Source: Tabrizicola sp.
GTDB taxonomy: Bacteria > Pseudomonadota > Alphaproteobacteria > Rhodobacterales > Rhodobacteraceae
DNA: 64,000 nt
Direction: 5' to 3'
Assembly (NCBI RefSeq): GCF_022842145.1
Contig: NZ_JALHQD010000001.1
Coordinates: 440,127-504,126 of the forward strand
Position numbers and translations under genes: made by a program. The notes under the pieces were generated by a model that saw nothing but the letters and a program-made list of their open reading frames with translations, was not told where the DNA came from and did no database searches. Within the stretch, counting starts at the first letter, position 1; each line of letters opens with the position of its first letter. Of this stretch, positions 8,003 to 18,054 are shown piece after piece.

Positions 8003-10948
8003 ATGGCTTCCTATCAGGCACGGCAGCGCGATCCGCTTCTGGACCAGGGCACGCAGGCAATGCTGGAACGCCGGGGGCGCGAGCTTCTGGGGCTGGTTCT
8101 GGTCTTGGTGGCGTTTGCCTTCACGCTGATGCTGTGGAGCTATTCGCCCGAGGACCCGGGCTGGATGGTGGCGACCGAGGAACCGGCGCAGAACATGTTC
8201 GGGCGGTTCGGGGCGGCCCTGGCCTCGACCCTGATCATCCTGATCGGCAAGGGGTCCTGGACGATCCCGCTGATCTTCCTGGCCTGGGGCGTGCGCTTCA
8301 TGATCCACCGCGGCGGTGAGCGCGCGGTGGGCCGGGTGGTCTTTGCGGTGATCGCGGTGGCCTTCGCGGCGGTGCATTGCGCGACGCTGGTGCCGGGGGA
8401 TACCTGGACCCACACTTTCGGGCTGGGCGGGTTGTTCGGCGACACGGTCACGGGGTCGCTGATCGGGGTCATTCCGGGGTCGGCCGGGTTCGGGCTGAAG
8501 TTCCTGTCGCTGGTGACCTTCGGCGGCCTGATCACGATGATGCTGTTCGTCACCGGCTTCGACATGGAGGAGCTGAAGGCGATCCAGCGCTTCCTGCTTC
8601 TGGGGTCGATCATGGGCTATGCCGCGCTGCGTCAGGGCCTTGGCTATGGCGCGCGCGGGGCGTTGCATGGCGCGGCGGCCCTGCAGGACCGGGCACGGGC
8701 GCGGCAGGCCAGCGTGGCCGCGGCGCGCTATGAACCGCCGGTCGCGATGGGACAGGGCGCTGCGCCTCAACGCCGGGTGATGCCGCCCGTCACCGGCGCG
8801 ATGGCACCCGAGCCGCTGCGGGCCGCACCTGCGCGGGCGATGCCTGCCTCGCTGCGGTCGGAGCCGCGCTATGCGCCCGAACCGGAGTATGCGCCCGCCC
8901 CGGTGAAGGAGAAGCTGGGTCTTCTGGAGCGGCTGCGTCGCAAGGCGCAGCCCGAACCGGAATTGATCGAGATCGAGCCGACCTGGGACGCCTCGATGCC
9001 GCAGGAAGACCGGATCAAGGCGCGGATTTCCGACGTGATCCGCACCCGCGTTATGCGGACACCCGACTTCCCGGTCGCCCCGCCGCCACTGCCGACCGCC
9101 GCCCGGGTCGAGCCTCCGGTGATGCGTCCCAAGGGGCCAGTCGTGCTGATGGCCGACACGCGGCCCCTGCCCCGGACCGCCCTGTCCGTCGCCGCCCCAG
9201 CCTGGGAGCCGGAGGTCGAGGAGGACGAACCGCTCGCCTTTACCGAAGAAGCGTCCTGGGACGATCAGGACGACCTGGACGATTACCCGCTGGAGGAACT
9301 GGAGGATGAGTTGCCTCCGATCCGCCCGCTGGGTTTTGCCCCGGACCGCAAGGCCGTGGTGCAGCATGCGGTGAAGAAGCCCGCCCCGTCGCGGCAGGCC
9401 GTGGCGGAAAGCCAGCCCGCGCTTCGGTTCGAGGAACCGGTGCAGGTCTATGAATTGCCGCCGCTGAACCTGCTGTCGGCCCCGATCAAGGTGCAGGGCA
9501 ACCAGTTGTCCGACGAGGCGCTGGAAGAGAACGCCCGGATGCTGGAAAGCGTTCTAGACGACTATGGCGTCAAGGGCGAGATCACCGCGGTCCGCCCCGG
9601 CCCGGTTGTGACGATGTACGAGTTGGAACCGGCCCCCGGTCTGAAAGCCAGCCGGGTGATCGGTCTGGCCGATGATATCGCCCGCAGCATGTCAGCGCTC
9701 TCGGCCCGCGTGTCCACCGTTCCGGGCCGGTCGGTCATCGGCATCGAACTGCCGAACGTCCACCGCGAGAAGGTGGTCCTGCGCGAGATCCTGTCGGCCC
9801 GCGATTTCGGCGACAGCCAGATGCGGCTGCCGCTGGCCTTGGGCAAGGACATCGGCGGCGAGCCGGTGGTGGCGAACCTGGCGAAGATGCCTCACCTCCT
9901 GATCGCCGGGACCACGGGGTCGGGGAAATCGGTGGCCATCAACACGATGATCCTGAGCCTCCTTTACAAGCTGACACCCGAGGAATGCCGGTTGATCATG
10001 ATCGACCCGAAGATGCTGGAACTTAGCGTCTACGACGGCATCCCGCATCTGCTGTCGCCTGTCGTGACCGACCCGAAGAAGGCCGTCGTGGCCCTGAAGT
10101 GGGTCGTGGGCGAGATGGAGGAACGCTATCGCAAGATGTCCAAGATGGGCGTTCGGAACATCGAGGGTTACAACGGCCGGGTGCGTGAAGCCTTGTCGAA
10201 GAACGAGATGTTCAAGCGCACGATCCAGACCGGGTTCGACGAGGAAACCGGCGATCCGATCTTCGAGACCGAGGAATTCGCGCCCCAGCCCTTCCCCTAT
10301 ATCGTCGTCATCGTGGACGAGATGGCAGACCTGATGATGGTCGCGGGCAAGGAAATTGAAGCCTGCATCCAGCGCCTGGCGCAGATGGCGCGGGCTTCCG
10401 GTATCCACCTGATCATGGCGACGCAGCGGCCGTCGGTGGACGTGATCACCGGCACGATCAAGGCGAACTTCCCGACGCGGATCTCCTTCCAGGTGACCTC
10501 GAAGATCGACTCGCGGACCATCCTTGGCGAGCAGGGCGCGGAGCAGCTTCTGGGCGCGGGCGACATGCTTTACATGGGCAACGGGGCGAAGATCACCCGT
10601 ATCCACGGGCCTTTCGTTTCGGACGAGGAAGTGGAGGAGATCGTCAACCACCTCAAGTCCTTCGGGCCGCCGGTCTACATGTCGGGCGTCGTCGAAAGCG
10701 TGGACGACGAGCGCGACAACGAGATCGACGCGGTGCTGGGCCTGAACTCGGAAGGCGACGACACGCTGTATGACCAGGCCGTCGCCATCGTGGCGAAGGA
10801 CCGGAAGTGCTCGACCAGCTACATCCAGCGGAAACTGGGCATCGGCTACAACAAGGCCGCGCGTCTGGTGGAGCAGATGGAAGAGGAAGGCGTGGTCACC
10901 CGCGCCAACCACGTCGGCAAGCGCGAGATCCTGATCGAGGAGCGGTAG
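8003..10948 (+). CDS. ftsK: DNA translocase FtsK
   Basis: 981 residues. The N-terminus carries four predicted membrane helices (roughly 27-47, 72-95, and two more to about 195) that anchor it at the septum. A Pro/Glu-rich linker with repeated PEPEYAP-like and acidic segments follows to about residue 480. The motor has Walker [12 protein letters not shown] with Lys642, Walker [10 protein letters not shown] near 772, and a C-terminal winged-helix gamma domain ([23 protein letters not shown]) that reads KOPS sites. FtsK clears chromosome dimers and the terminus at division. ATG 8003 is preceded by GAGGGA. Confidence 0.97.
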   Translation: MASYQARQRDPLLDQGTQAMLERRGRELLGLVLVLVAFAFTLMLWSYSPEDPGWMVATEEPAQNMFGRFGAALASTLIILIGKGSWTIPLIFLAWGVRFMIHRGGERAVGRVVFAVIAVAFAAVHCATLVPGDTWTHTFGLGGLFGDTVTGSLIGVIPGSAGFGLKFLSLVTFGGLITMMLFVTGFDMEELKAIQRFLLLGSIMGYAALRQGLGYGARGALHGAAALQDRARARQASVAAARYEPPVAMGQGAAPQRRVMPPVTGAMAPEPLRAAPARAMPASLRSEPRYAPEPEYAPAPVKEKLGLLERLRRKAQPEPELIEIEPTWDASMPQEDRIKARISDVIRTRVMRTPDFPVAPPPLPTAARVEPPVMRPKGPVVLMADTRPLPRTALSVAAPAWEPEVEEDEPLAFTEEASWDDQDDLDDYPLEELEDELPPIRPLGFAPDRKAVVQHAVKKPAPSRQAVAESQPALRFEEPVQVYELPPLNLLSAPIKVQGNQLSDEALEENARMLESVLDDYGVKGEITAVRPGPVVTMYELEPAPGLKASRVIGLADDIARSMSALSARVSTVPGRSVIGIELPNVHREKVVLREILSARDFGDSQMRLPLALGKDIGGEPVVANLAKMPHLLIAGTTGSGKSVAINTMILSLLYKLTPEECRLIMIDPKMLELSVYDGIPHLLSPVVTDPKKAVVALKWVVGEMEERYRKMSKMGVRNIEGYNGRVREALSKNEMFKRTIQTGFDEETGDPIFETEEFAPQPFPYIVVIVDEMADLMMVAGKEIEACIQRLAQMARASGIHLIMATQRPSVDVITGTIKANFPTRISFQVTSKIDSRTILGEQGAEQLLGAGDMLYMGNGAKITRIHGPFVSDEEVEEIVNHLKSFGPPVYMSGVVESVDDERDNEIDAVLGLNSEGDDTLYDQAVAIVAKDRKCSTSYIQRKLGIGYNKAARLVEQMEEEGVVTRANHVGKREILIEER

Positions 10949-11291
10949 GGCGCGGTTCCAAACCGGACTGCTTCATCCTAGCGTCTTCACCGCTGACTTG
11001 CCTTCGCGGGTCTCGAACAGGCTGACCTGTGTCCGCTCTGATGGCCGGTGACGACCCTTGGTGGCGGCGGGCCCGGGGGGATTGACCAAATGTTGACCCT
11101 GCAGGGAACTTCCTGGTCAGTTCGGGCAGGCCCTTAATCATTTGGGCATTTCGACCACAATCGCGCCTCAATCCGGCCCCAATCCGACCACAACCTAGAG
11201 TTGTAAATCGTGTCCGGTTTTCGCCACAGAATCGACATTGTGCTGCAGTGGGGGCCGGCAGGTGCGTCTTGGGCTAGGGGGCCCGTGGAAC
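10949..11291. other. 343-base non-coding gap between ftsK and the kinase gene
   Basis: No convincing gene on either strand. It contains two copies of GACCACAA in direct orientation (11153-11160 and 11186-11193), 33 bases apart, which is close to three helical turns, upstream of the kinase start. No clear terminator for ftsK was seen. Confidence 0.5.
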
Positions 11292-12704
11292 ATGGCATTC
11301 GATACCTCGGATACGTTGACCCGTTCCGCCTATAGCGACGAGCTTCTGCCCGGCACGTCGCTGTTCCACGGCCAGTACCGGATCACCCGATTCATCAACA
11401 GCGGCGGGTTCGGGATCACCTATCTGGCCAAGGACAGTCTGGACCGGGATGTCGTGATCAAGGAGTGCTTTTCCAGCAGCTTCTGCCGCCGCACCGACAG
11501 CCGGGTTCGCGCGCGGTCACAGGGCACGCGCGACCAGATGCAGCGGATCGTGAAAAGCTTCCTGAACGAGGCGCGGAGCCTGGCTTTGCTGACGCACCCG
11601 AACATCGTCGGCGTGCATCAGGTGTTCGAGGACAATGATACCGCCTATATGGCGATGGATCATATCCGGGGCCACGACCTGCTGGAGATCATCGACGAAG
11701 GCAAGCGCGCGCTGACGCCCGACCAGATCGTGTCGATCGCGGGCAAGTTGGTTTCGGCCATCGGGTACATCCATGGGCGGGGGCTGCTTCATTGCGACAT
11801 CTCGCCGGACAACATCTTCCTGACCCCGGAAGGCGAGCCGATCCTGATCGACTTCGGCGCGGCGCGGCGCAGTGCGGCAGGCGAGGCGCAGAAGTATTCG
11901 GGTCTCAGCGTGGTGAAGGACGGCTACTCGCCGCACGAGCTCTATACGGCTGCGGGCAATTCGGGACCCTGGAGCGACATCTATTCGCTGGGCGCGTCGT
12001 TGTACCATGCGATCACCCGCGAGGCGCCGAAGGACTGCCAAAGCCGCCTCTCGGCGCTGGCGGAAAAGCGGCCGGACCCCTGCCGCCCGCTGGCGGGCCG
12101 GATCACGGGCTATCCGACCGGGTTTCTGGAAAGCATCGACCGGGCGATGGCGGTCGTGGCCTCTGCCCGGTTCCAGTCGGCCGCGGACTGGCAGCAAAAG
12201 CTGCCGCAGCCAGAGCCGAAGGATCGCAAGGTGGTGCTTCTGCGCCGTCTGGTGCCGACCATGGCACCTGGTGAGACCGTGGCCCGCGTCGCCTTCCCGG
12301 AACCCCTATCGGCGCCGCAGCCGGTCCGCCCGCGCCGCACCTTCCTGCGCGGCAATGACGTCGACATCTCCAGCCTGCGCCGGACCAGCGGCTTTGCTGG
12401 TGCCTGGCTGGTGGACAGTGCAACAGGGCATGTGCTGGCCGCCGAACAGGACGACCGGCGGCACGATACCGAAGCGGTCATGGCCGCCGCCGTGGGGCTG
12501 GGCCGCGCCACCGTGCGGGCGATGGAGCTTGTCGACGACCGCGTCGAGGACATTCTGGTCACCCTTGGCCGCCAGGTCCTGCTGATCCGCCCGCTGACCC
12601 ATGCGGCACGGACATTCCTTTGCGTGGCGATGGACGGTGAAAGTGCAAACCCCGGACTGGCCCGGGTGCAGTTGCGGCGGGTCGAACAGTCGATCCGGCT
12701 TTAG
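11292..12704 (+). CDS. Ser/Thr protein kinase with C-terminal roadblock/LC7-like domain
   Basis: 470 residues, no membrane segment. Residues about 28-300 form a protein kinase: glycine loop NSGGFGITYLA (36-46), ATP-anchoring Lys57 (VVIKEC), catalytic loop HCDISPDN with Asp169 and Asn174, and DFG at 187-189. The usual HRD is HCD, so it is a non-RD kinase. A basic/proline-rich link follows. The last about 110 residues (SGFAGAWLVDSATGHVLAA, then VEDILVTLGRQVLLIRPL and a GLARVQLRR end) resemble a roadblock/LC7 regulatory domain. ATG 11292 is favoured over an upstream in-frame start. Substrate unknown; it is convergent with the acyltransferase. Confidence 0.85.
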   Translation: MAFDTSDTLTRSAYSDELLPGTSLFHGQYRITRFINSGGFGITYLAKDSLDRDVVIKECFSSSFCRRTDSRVRARSQGTRDQMQRIVKSFLNEARSLALLTHPNIVGVHQVFEDNDTAYMAMDHIRGHDLLEIIDEGKRALTPDQIVSIAGKLVSAIGYIHGRGLLHCDISPDNIFLTPEGEPILIDFGAARRSAAGEAQKYSGLSVVKDGYSPHELYTAAGNSGPWSDIYSLGASLYHAITREAPKDCQSRLSALAEKRPDPCRPLAGRITGYPTGFLESIDRAMAVVASARFQSAADWQQKLPQPEPKDRKVVLLRRLVPTMAPGETVARVAFPEPLSAPQPVRPRRTFLRGNDVDISSLRRTSGFAGAWLVDSATGHVLAAEQDDRRHDTEAVMAAAVGLGRATVRAMELVDDRVEDILVTLGRQVLLIRPLTHAARTFLCVAMDGESANPGLARVQLRRVEQSIRL

Positions 12705-12708
12705 CAGG

Positions 12709-13539
12709 TCAGGACAGCTCCAGCAGTTCGCGGCGGGTGCCTTGCATCGCGGCGTCCAGCATAACCGCGATGATAACGCTCACCACGACCGAGAAAAGTG
12801 CAAGCTCGATATAGGTGATCCGCAGCGATTGCCCGACGATGATCGCCAGCGGATGCGACAGGATGATCCACGTCGACATCCGGCCGCACCAGTCCGAGGT
12901 GGTGGTGGCCGGCAGGCGGATCGCCATGCACAAAAGTGCAAGTGCCGTCCCGAGCAGGATCGTGGCATTGTCCGGCGCAGGTCGACCGATGAACAGGATG
13001 GCGGAACTGAGCAGCAGCGTCACCACCGCCAGCCGCCAGCCCCAGGCAAAGAAGGCGATCCCGACCAGGATCGGCAGGATGCCAAAGCTCCACAGGCCGA
13101 AGGGAACGGCTTCGGGCGTGCCTTCGATGGACATGAACAGCGCCACGACCAGCGCGGTTCCAAGCGAGGCCAACGGGTGCTGGAACCAGGGCGCCAGCAC
13201 AGAGGCAAGGAAAGCGAAGGGCAGGACCCACAGATGCGACCAGGTGCCGGTGAGGATCATGTAATCCTCCCACCAGCCCAGGGGTGGCGCGTGGGCCTTC
13301 AGCGCCAGTGCCGTCTGCACGATCCCGAAGACCAGCGACCAGATGGCGAAGGGGATCAGCAGCCGCCGCGCCTTGGAGGCGACGGTCCCCGTGATGGGCA
13401 GGGTCAGGATCACAAGCAGGAAGGGCACCGACAGATAGGCGATCCGGTTGCCGGGCGCCTGACTGAAGAACCAGACAAACCCGAGGGCTGCCAGGAACCG
13501 GCCGTAATCGATCAGTCCATTCCGCCCAGCTGTCACCAC
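12709..13539 (-). CDS. Acyltransferase family 3 membrane protein
   Basis: About 276 residues with some nine to ten hydrophobic helices. The N-terminal RNGLIDYGRFLAALGFVWFF, the RRLLIPFAIWSLVFG segment, SHLWVLP and a late ILSHPLAI motif match acyltransferase_3 (PF01757) enzymes, which O-acetylate surface sugars or lipids across the inner membrane. It is shorter than the usual 330-400. GTG 13539 is chosen because GGGGAA lies six bases upstream; the frame also permits a TTG start at 13620 that would add 27 residues. It ends four bases from the kinase gene, tail to tail. Confidence 0.75.
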   Translation of the reverse strand: MVTAGRNGLIDYGRFLAALGFVWFFSQAPGNRIAYLSVPFLLVILTLPITGTVASKARRLLIPFAIWSLVFGIVQTALALKAHAPPLGWWEDYMILTGTWSHLWVLPFAFLASVLAPWFQHPLASLGTALVVALFMSIEGTPEAVPFGLWSFGILPILVGIAFFAWGWRLAVVTLLLSSAILFIGRPAPDNATILLGTALALLCMAIRLPATTTSDWCGRMSTWIILSHPLAIIVGQSLRITYIELALFSVVVSVIIAVMLDAAMQGTRRELLELS

Positions 13540-13672
13540 TGCATTCCCCGCTGCGATGCTTGACGCCGAGTGTGCGCCGAAATTGCGTTTCAATCCAGTG
13601 GGTAATCGGGCTCGCCACAACCGGGAGCCGGCAATCCGGGATGCAACCGCGAGTTAGTGAAGTGGGTGCCCG

Positions 13673-14977
13673 TCAGGCCGGAACCGGCAGTCCGGACTGG
13701 GGGCGACGACCCTTGCTTCCGTCGCGCAGATAGCGGGCGTGGCCAAGGTCGGCAGCGTCGATCTGGGTCCGATGGCCGCTGACGATGTCGGCCAGAACCC
13801 GGCCCGAGCCCGCCGCCATCGTCCAGCCCAGCGTGCCGTGGCCGGTGTTCAGGAACAGGTTCTGGATCGGAGACCGTCCGACGATGGGCGTGCCGTCCGG
13901 CGTCATTGGGCGCAGGCCGCTCCAGAACTTCGCCTGGGACTGGTCGCCCGCGCCACCGAACAGGTCCTGGACCGAGTGGGTCAGCGTGGCCCGCCGCTTC
14001 GGCGACAGGCTGGTGTCGAACCCGGCGATTTCCGCCATGCCACCGACGCGGATGCGGTCGCCAAGCCGGGTGATGGCGATCTTGTGCGTCTCGTCCATCA
14101 CGGTCGACACCGGGGCGCGGCTCTCGTCCACAATCGGCACGGTGATGGAATATCCCTTGACCGGGTAGACCGGCAGCTTGATCCCGAACTCACGCACCAG
14201 CATGGGCGAATACGAGCCCAGGGCGACCACGAAGGCATCCGCCGTGACGCGGCCTTCCGAGGTATGGACGGCGGTGATCCGGCCCATCGAGGCTTCCAGC
14301 CGGTCGATGGAAACCCCGTGGCGGAACGTGACGCCCAGAGCCTTTGCCATGTCGGCCAGGCTTTGGGTGAACTTGAAGCAGTCACCAGTTTCGTCGCCCG
14401 GAAGCCGCAACCCGCCAGCGATCTTGTCCCTGGCCCCGGCGAGGCCCGGCTCGGCTGCGACGCAGGCGTCGGCGTCCAGCACCTCGAACGGGACGCCATC
14501 GGCCTTCAGGACCGCGATGTCCTTTGCCGCCGCCGCAACCTGCTTTTCAGTGCGGAAAAGCTGCAGCGTGCCTTGCGTGCGTTCATCGTAGGAGATCCCG
14601 GTTTCGGCGCGCAGTTCCATCAGGCAGTCGCGGGAGTATTCGGCCAGCCGCACCATGCGCGACTTGTTCACCGCATAGGCTTCGGCGGTGCAGTTCATCA
14701 GCATCCGCGCCATCCACGACAGTTTCGCCCAGTCCGGACGCGGCTGGATGATCAGCGGAGCATGTTCCATGAACATCCACTTCAACGCCTTCATCGGAAT
14801 GCCGGGGGCCGCCCAGGGCGAGGAATAGCCGGGGCTGATCTCGCCCGCATTGGCGAAGGAGGTCTCCAGCGCCGCGGCGGGCTGGCGGTCGATGACCGTG
14901 ACCTCGTGCCCGGCCTTTGCCAGATACCAGGCCGAAGTCACCCCGATCACGCCCGCGCCCAGCACCACGACCTTCAT
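13673..14977 (-). CDS. dadA: D-amino acid dehydrogenase, FAD-binding subunit
   Basis: 434 residues, the usual length of Dad[19 protein letters not shown] at the start is the FAD dinucleotide-binding fold, followed by [18 protein letters not shown], the highly conserved DadA stretch. The C-terminal [19 protein letters not shown] and [16 protein letters not shown] motifs complete the family pattern. It oxidises D-alanine and other D-amino acids to 2-oxo acids, passing electrons to the quinone pool at the inner membrane. No alr/dadX racemase gene lies beside it here. Start at ATG 14977. Confidence 0.93.
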   Translation of the reverse strand: MKVVVLGAGVIGVTSAWYLAKAGHEVTVIDRQPAAALETSFANAGEISPGYSSPWAAPGIPMKALKWMFMEHAPLIIQPRPDWAKLSWMARMLMNCTAEAYAVNKSRMVRLAEYSRDCLMELRAETGISYDERTQGTLQLFRTEKQVAAAAKDIAVLKADGVPFEVLDADACVAAEPGLAGARDKIAGGLRLPGDETGDCFKFTQSLADMAKALGVTFRHGVSIDRLEASMGRITAVHTSEGRVTADAFVVALGSYSPMLVREFGIKLPVYPVKGYSITVPIVDESRAPVSTVMDETHKIAITRLGDRIRVGGMAEIAGFDTSLSPKRRATLTHSVQDLFGGAGDQSQAKFWSGLRPMTPDGTPIVGRSPIQNLFLNTGHGTLGWTMAAGSGRVLADIVSGHRTQIDAADLGHARYLRDGSKGRRPQSGLPVPA

Positions 14978-15236
14978 CTGATCCATCCATCCAGCAGTTG
15001 CATTGCCGTGGAAGATATGGCGCATCGGGTGGGATTTCTTGGGGAAGTTCAGCGCGGTTACAGCGTACTTGCGAATGTTCTGCGCTCAATTTCCGGTAAT
15101 ACGCACAATCCTTGCGAGGATGTGCAAGTCAGTCGAAGCAACCTCCCTCACAATCGCATCACACGCTCGGCACGTCCCTGCAACAGAGCGGGCTGCGGGG
15201 GTGCATCCCGTCCACGGCATTGCTATATTCCAAGGC

Positions 15237-15836
15237 ATGAACCGTCGTCTTGCCCTGCTGGCCCCGCTCGCTTTCCTCCTGCCGCTTCCCGCGGCGGCGG
15301 AAAAGATTTCCCTCGCCACACTGTCGGATTACCTGAACGGGCTGACGACGCTGGAAGCGGACTTCACCCAGATCAATTCGGACGGCTCGATCTCGACCGG
15401 GAAGATCTACATTCATCGCCCGGGCCGGGTGCGCTTTGAATACGCGCCGCCGGACCGCAGCCTGGTGATCGCAGGCGGCCAGCAGGTCGCGATCTTCGAC
15501 GCCAAGTCGAACCAGCCGCCGGAACAGTATCCGCTGAAGCGGACGCCCTTGAACCTGATCCTAGGCCGCGACATCGACCTTGGCCGGGCCAAGATGGTCG
15601 TCGGACACTCCGATGACGGCACCTCGACCCGCGTCACCGCGCAGGACCCGGAGAGCCCGGAATACGGCACGATCGAACTGGTCTTCACCGACAACCCCGT
15701 CGAGCTGCGCCAGTGGATCATCACCGACGACCTTGGCGCGCAGACCACGGTGATCCTGGGCGAGATGAGCAAGGGCGGCAGGTTCGGTGCAAGCCTGTTC
15801 GACATCACCGCCGAAACCGCCAAGCGGGGGAACTGA
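15237..15836 (+). CDS. lolA: Outer-membrane lipoprotein carrier protein LolA
   Basis: 199 residues with a signal peptide (residues 1-20, ending PAAAEK). The mature part has the LolA features: LTTLEADFTQINSDGSIS.GKIY, then RPGRVRFEYAPPD, and VFTDNPVELRQW.I.D. LolA ferries lipoproteins across the periplasm from LolCDE to the outer membrane. ATG 15237 is the first start that gives a signal peptide at the N-terminus. A REP-like palindrome lies directly after the stop. Confidence 0.93.
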   Translation: MNRRLALLAPLAFLLPLPAAAEKISLATLSDYLNGLTTLEADFTQINSDGSISTGKIYIHRPGRVRFEYAPPDRSLVIAGGQQVAIFDAKSNQPPEQYPLKRTPLNLILGRDIDLGRAKMVVGHSDDGTSTRVTAQDPESPEYGTIELVFTDNPVELRQWIITDDLGAQTTVILGEMSKGGRFGASLFDITAETAKRGN

Positions 15837-15861
15837 CCGGACCGTCAGCGCCATGCCAAGC

Positions 15862-15889
15862 GTAGGGTGGGCGATGCGCCCACCTTCCG
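15862..15889. repeat. REP-like palindrome, copy 2
   Basis: GGTGGGCG (15866-15873) and CGCCCACC (15877-15884) are inverted around ATG, with the same GTAG and TTCC flanks as copies 1 and 3. It fills the short convergent gap between lolA and the lipoprotein gene, where it could also act as a bidirectional terminator hairpin. Confidence 0.75.
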
Positions 15890-16471
15890 TCAGCGGCAGT
15901 AGGCCAACTGTCCGCGGTACATCTCGGACCGCGCCCCGACCGCGGCCGCAACTTCGACCAGCCAGGGCTTGTTCAGGTAGGACTGGGACGAATACCCCGT
16001 CCGGCCCTCGTGATAGGCCAGGTACTGCGCCCGGGCGTCGTCCTTGGATATCCCCAGCGACCGCGCGGATTCGTCCATGTACCAGCCCATGAAGTCGGTC
16101 GCGTCACCGATGTCGTCCCGCTTGGCCCGCCGCCCGCCGGCGCTGGCCTGGTATTCCTCCCAGGTGCCGTTCAGGGCCTGGCTGTAGCCATAGGCCGTGC
16201 TTTGCCGCCCCATCGGAATCACGCCCAGCGCAAAGGTGTGCGGGGTGCGCGCATTACCGATGAATTTCGATTCCTGGTAGATCGTCGCCATCTGGACATG
16301 CACCGGGATGCCCCAGCGCCGCTCGGTCGCGGTCATCGCCCGCAGGTACTGCGGCCGCTCGCGAATGATCGCACATGCATCGTCCAACTGCCTCGGCGCC
16401 GAGTAGTTGCCACCGCCCCCGCAGGATGCAAGGCAAAGGACCACCAGCGACGCACGGAGAAACCTGCTCAT
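15890..16471 (-). CDS. Lysozyme-like (SLT-type transglycosylase) lipoprotein
   Basis: 193 residues. MSRFLRASLVVLCLASC is a lipoprotein signal with lipobox LASC and acylated Cys17, followed by a GGGG spacer. The mature domain has MATIYQESKF, where the Glu sits at the catalytic position of soluble-lytic-transglycosylase domains, and AYGYSQALNGTW, the matching downstream motif. It probably cuts or senses peptidoglycan from the periplasmic side. ATG 16471 is preceded by GAGGGG. Divergent from hspQ. Confidence 0.8.
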   Translation of the reverse strand: MSRFLRASLVVLCLASCGGGGNYSAPRQLDDACAIIRERPQYLRAMTATERRWGIPVHVQMATIYQESKFIGNARTPHTFALGVIPMGRQSTAYGYSQALNGTWEEYQASAGGRRAKRDDIGDATDFMGWYMDESARSLGISKDDARAQYLAYHEGRTGYSSQSYLNKPWLVEVAAAVGARSEMYRGQLAYCR

Positions 16472-16673
16472 TTGCCCCTCGTGCACTTTTCTTTTGTAGC
16501 AACTTTAGCTTATTCGCTGCGGGGATGAAATGGGGAATGCCCGACCCGCAGATCAGAAACCCGCGAGCGGCCGGACTGTAGGACGATGGCCCACAGACTG
16601 TTTCCCTGCGGGTGGCGAGGCGAAGTGGACAGATTTCCTCCAAAGGCGTAAAGAAAATCCGGGGGATTGTGCC

Positions 16674-17000
16674 ATGCAGACGACGCACGCCAAGTACCAT
16701 ATCGGGCAGGTGCTCCGTCACCGGAAGCATCCGTTTCGGGGTGTCGTCTTCGACGTGGACGCGATGTTTTCCAACACCGACGAATGGTACGACAACATCC
16801 CCGAGGAGAGCCGTCCCTCGAAGGACCAGCCCTTCTACCACCTTCTCGCGGAAAACGGTCAAAGCTACTACGTGGCCTATGTCTCCGAGCAGAACCTTGT
16901 GCCCGACGAAACCGGCGAACCGGTCGATCACCCCGATCTCGGCGATCTTTTCGGCGATTTCGAGGACGGGCGTTATCCGGTGACGTTCCAGCTGAACTGA
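16674..17000 (+). CDS. hspQ: Heat-shock protein HspQ
   Basis: 108 residues, normal for HspQ (YccV-like hemimethylated-DNA-binding fold). Signatures: KYHIGQVLRHRKHPFRGVVFDVD at the N-terminus (shown in part), NTDEWYDNIPE, QPFYHLLAEN and YVSEQNLVPD. HspQ is a small cytoplasmic protein that in enterobacteria modulates Lon protease. ATG 16674 has GGGGGA eight bases upstream. No recognisable sigma-32 promoter was found in the 200-base divergent gap. Confidence 0.93.
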   Translation: MQTTHAKYHIGQVLRHRKHPFRGVVFDVDAMFSNTDEWYDNIPEESRPSKDQPFYHLLAENGQSYYVAYVSEQNLVPDETGEPVDHPDLGDLFGDFEDGRYPVTFQLN

Positions 17001-17068
17001 CGGTTGGCGCTTACCAGTTGTTCACCCTTTGACCCTAGCCTGCGGGAAACGCAAGAAAGGGGTGCAAC

Positions 17069-17410
17069 ATGCAACTGCAGACTCAGACCAGACCCAAGGT
17101 GATCTCGGTGACGGTGATCGAGGACCGTATCGACGCGGCCACCGCGATCCAGTTCAAGGAAAAGATGCGGGACGTGACGAAGAACGGGCCGGACCGCGTG
17201 GTCCTGGACCTGGCCCGGGTCCAGTTTCTTGATTCGTCAGGACTGGGCGCCATCGTCGCGGTGAAGAAGCTGCTTGGCCCCGACCGCGTGCTGGAGCTTG
17301 CTGGCCTGACCCCCACGGTCGAAAAGGTGTTCCGACTGACGCGGATGGACAGCATCTTCACCATTCACCCCTCGGTCGATGTCGCCGTCTCGCATGCAGC
17401 CAGCGCCTGA
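17069..17410 (+). CDS. STAS-domain anti-sigma factor antagonist
   Basis: 113 residues. A single STAS domain of SpoIIAA/RsbV type: VVLDLARVQFLDSSGLGAIV contains the phosphorylatable serine (Ser57, second Ser of DSSG) in the canonical position. Such proteins bind a HATPase anti-sigma kinase and are switched off by its phosphorylation. The gene overlaps the HATPase gene that follows, so the pair forms a partner-switching unit. AAAGGGG lies ahead of ATG 17069. Confidence 0.9.
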   Translation: MQLQTQTRPKVISVTVIEDRIDAATAIQFKEKMRDVTKNGPDRVVLDLARVQFLDSSGLGAIVAVKKLLGPDRVLELAGLTPTVEKVFRLTRMDSIFTIHPSVDVAVSHAASA

Positions 17411-17843
17411 GCCTCATGGTCGGTCGGACGGGCTGCACCTGGTCTTTCTGGCCAGCCCGCTCGCCGTCCGGGACAATCTGGCGCAGATGCTGGCCGCACC
17501 GCCTCTGCGCGATCTTTCGCCCGATGGGCGCGGCACCGCCGAACTGGTGCTGGCCGAAGTGCTGAACAACATCGGCGAACATGCATACCCCGACGGGCCG
17601 GGCCCGGTCTGGGTCACGCTGACTGCGGTCGCAGATGGGACGCAGTGTCTTGTGGTGGACCAGGGCATCGCCATGCCGCACGAACGACTGCCGGTCGGGC
17701 AGCTTCCCAGCACCGACACCGCGCTGGAGGATCTGCCCGAGGGTGGCTTTGGCTGGCATCTGATCCACAGCCTGACGAATGATCTGACCTATCTGCGGAC
17801 GGGTGGCTGCAACCGGCTCAGCTTCCTTCTCCCCCAGGCCTAG
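17394..17843 (+). CDS. RsbW/SpoIIAB-like HATPase (anti-sigma factor / serine kinase)
   Basis: About 149 residues. A single GHKL ATPase domain: N-box ELVLAEVLNNIGEHAY, G1 box VVDQGIAMP and G2 GGFGWHLI. This is the anti-sigma kinase type that phosphorylates a STAS partner, here encoded immediately upstream with a 17-base overlap. Neither a cognate sigma factor nor a PP2C phosphatase gene is in the window. ATG 17394 is used; an in-frame ATG at 17379 is also possible. Confidence 0.85.
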   Translation: MQPAPEPHGRSDGLHLVFLASPLAVRDNLAQMLAAPPLRDLSPDGRGTAELVLAEVLNNIGEHAYPDGPGPVWVTLTAVADGTQCLVVDQGIAMPHERLPVGQLPSTDTALEDLPEGGFGWHLIHSLTNDLTYLRTGGCNRLSFLLPQA

Positions 17844-18054
17844 ACAGTTCGGATTTTAGAAACTGGTCGCAAACCTGCCGCGGGATCGTCCTGCTTTCGT
17901 CGCGGCGCCGGGCGATCCGGACGCTGCGGCGGTCAAGGCTGCCCCCGGCATCCGGATCCTCAGTCCATCCCTCTCCCGGATGTCGGGGTCCTTTCCCCTT
18001 GGCTTCGCCGCCCCCGCGCCCTAGCTTCGACAGGGACCTGCATTCGGGGGAACA

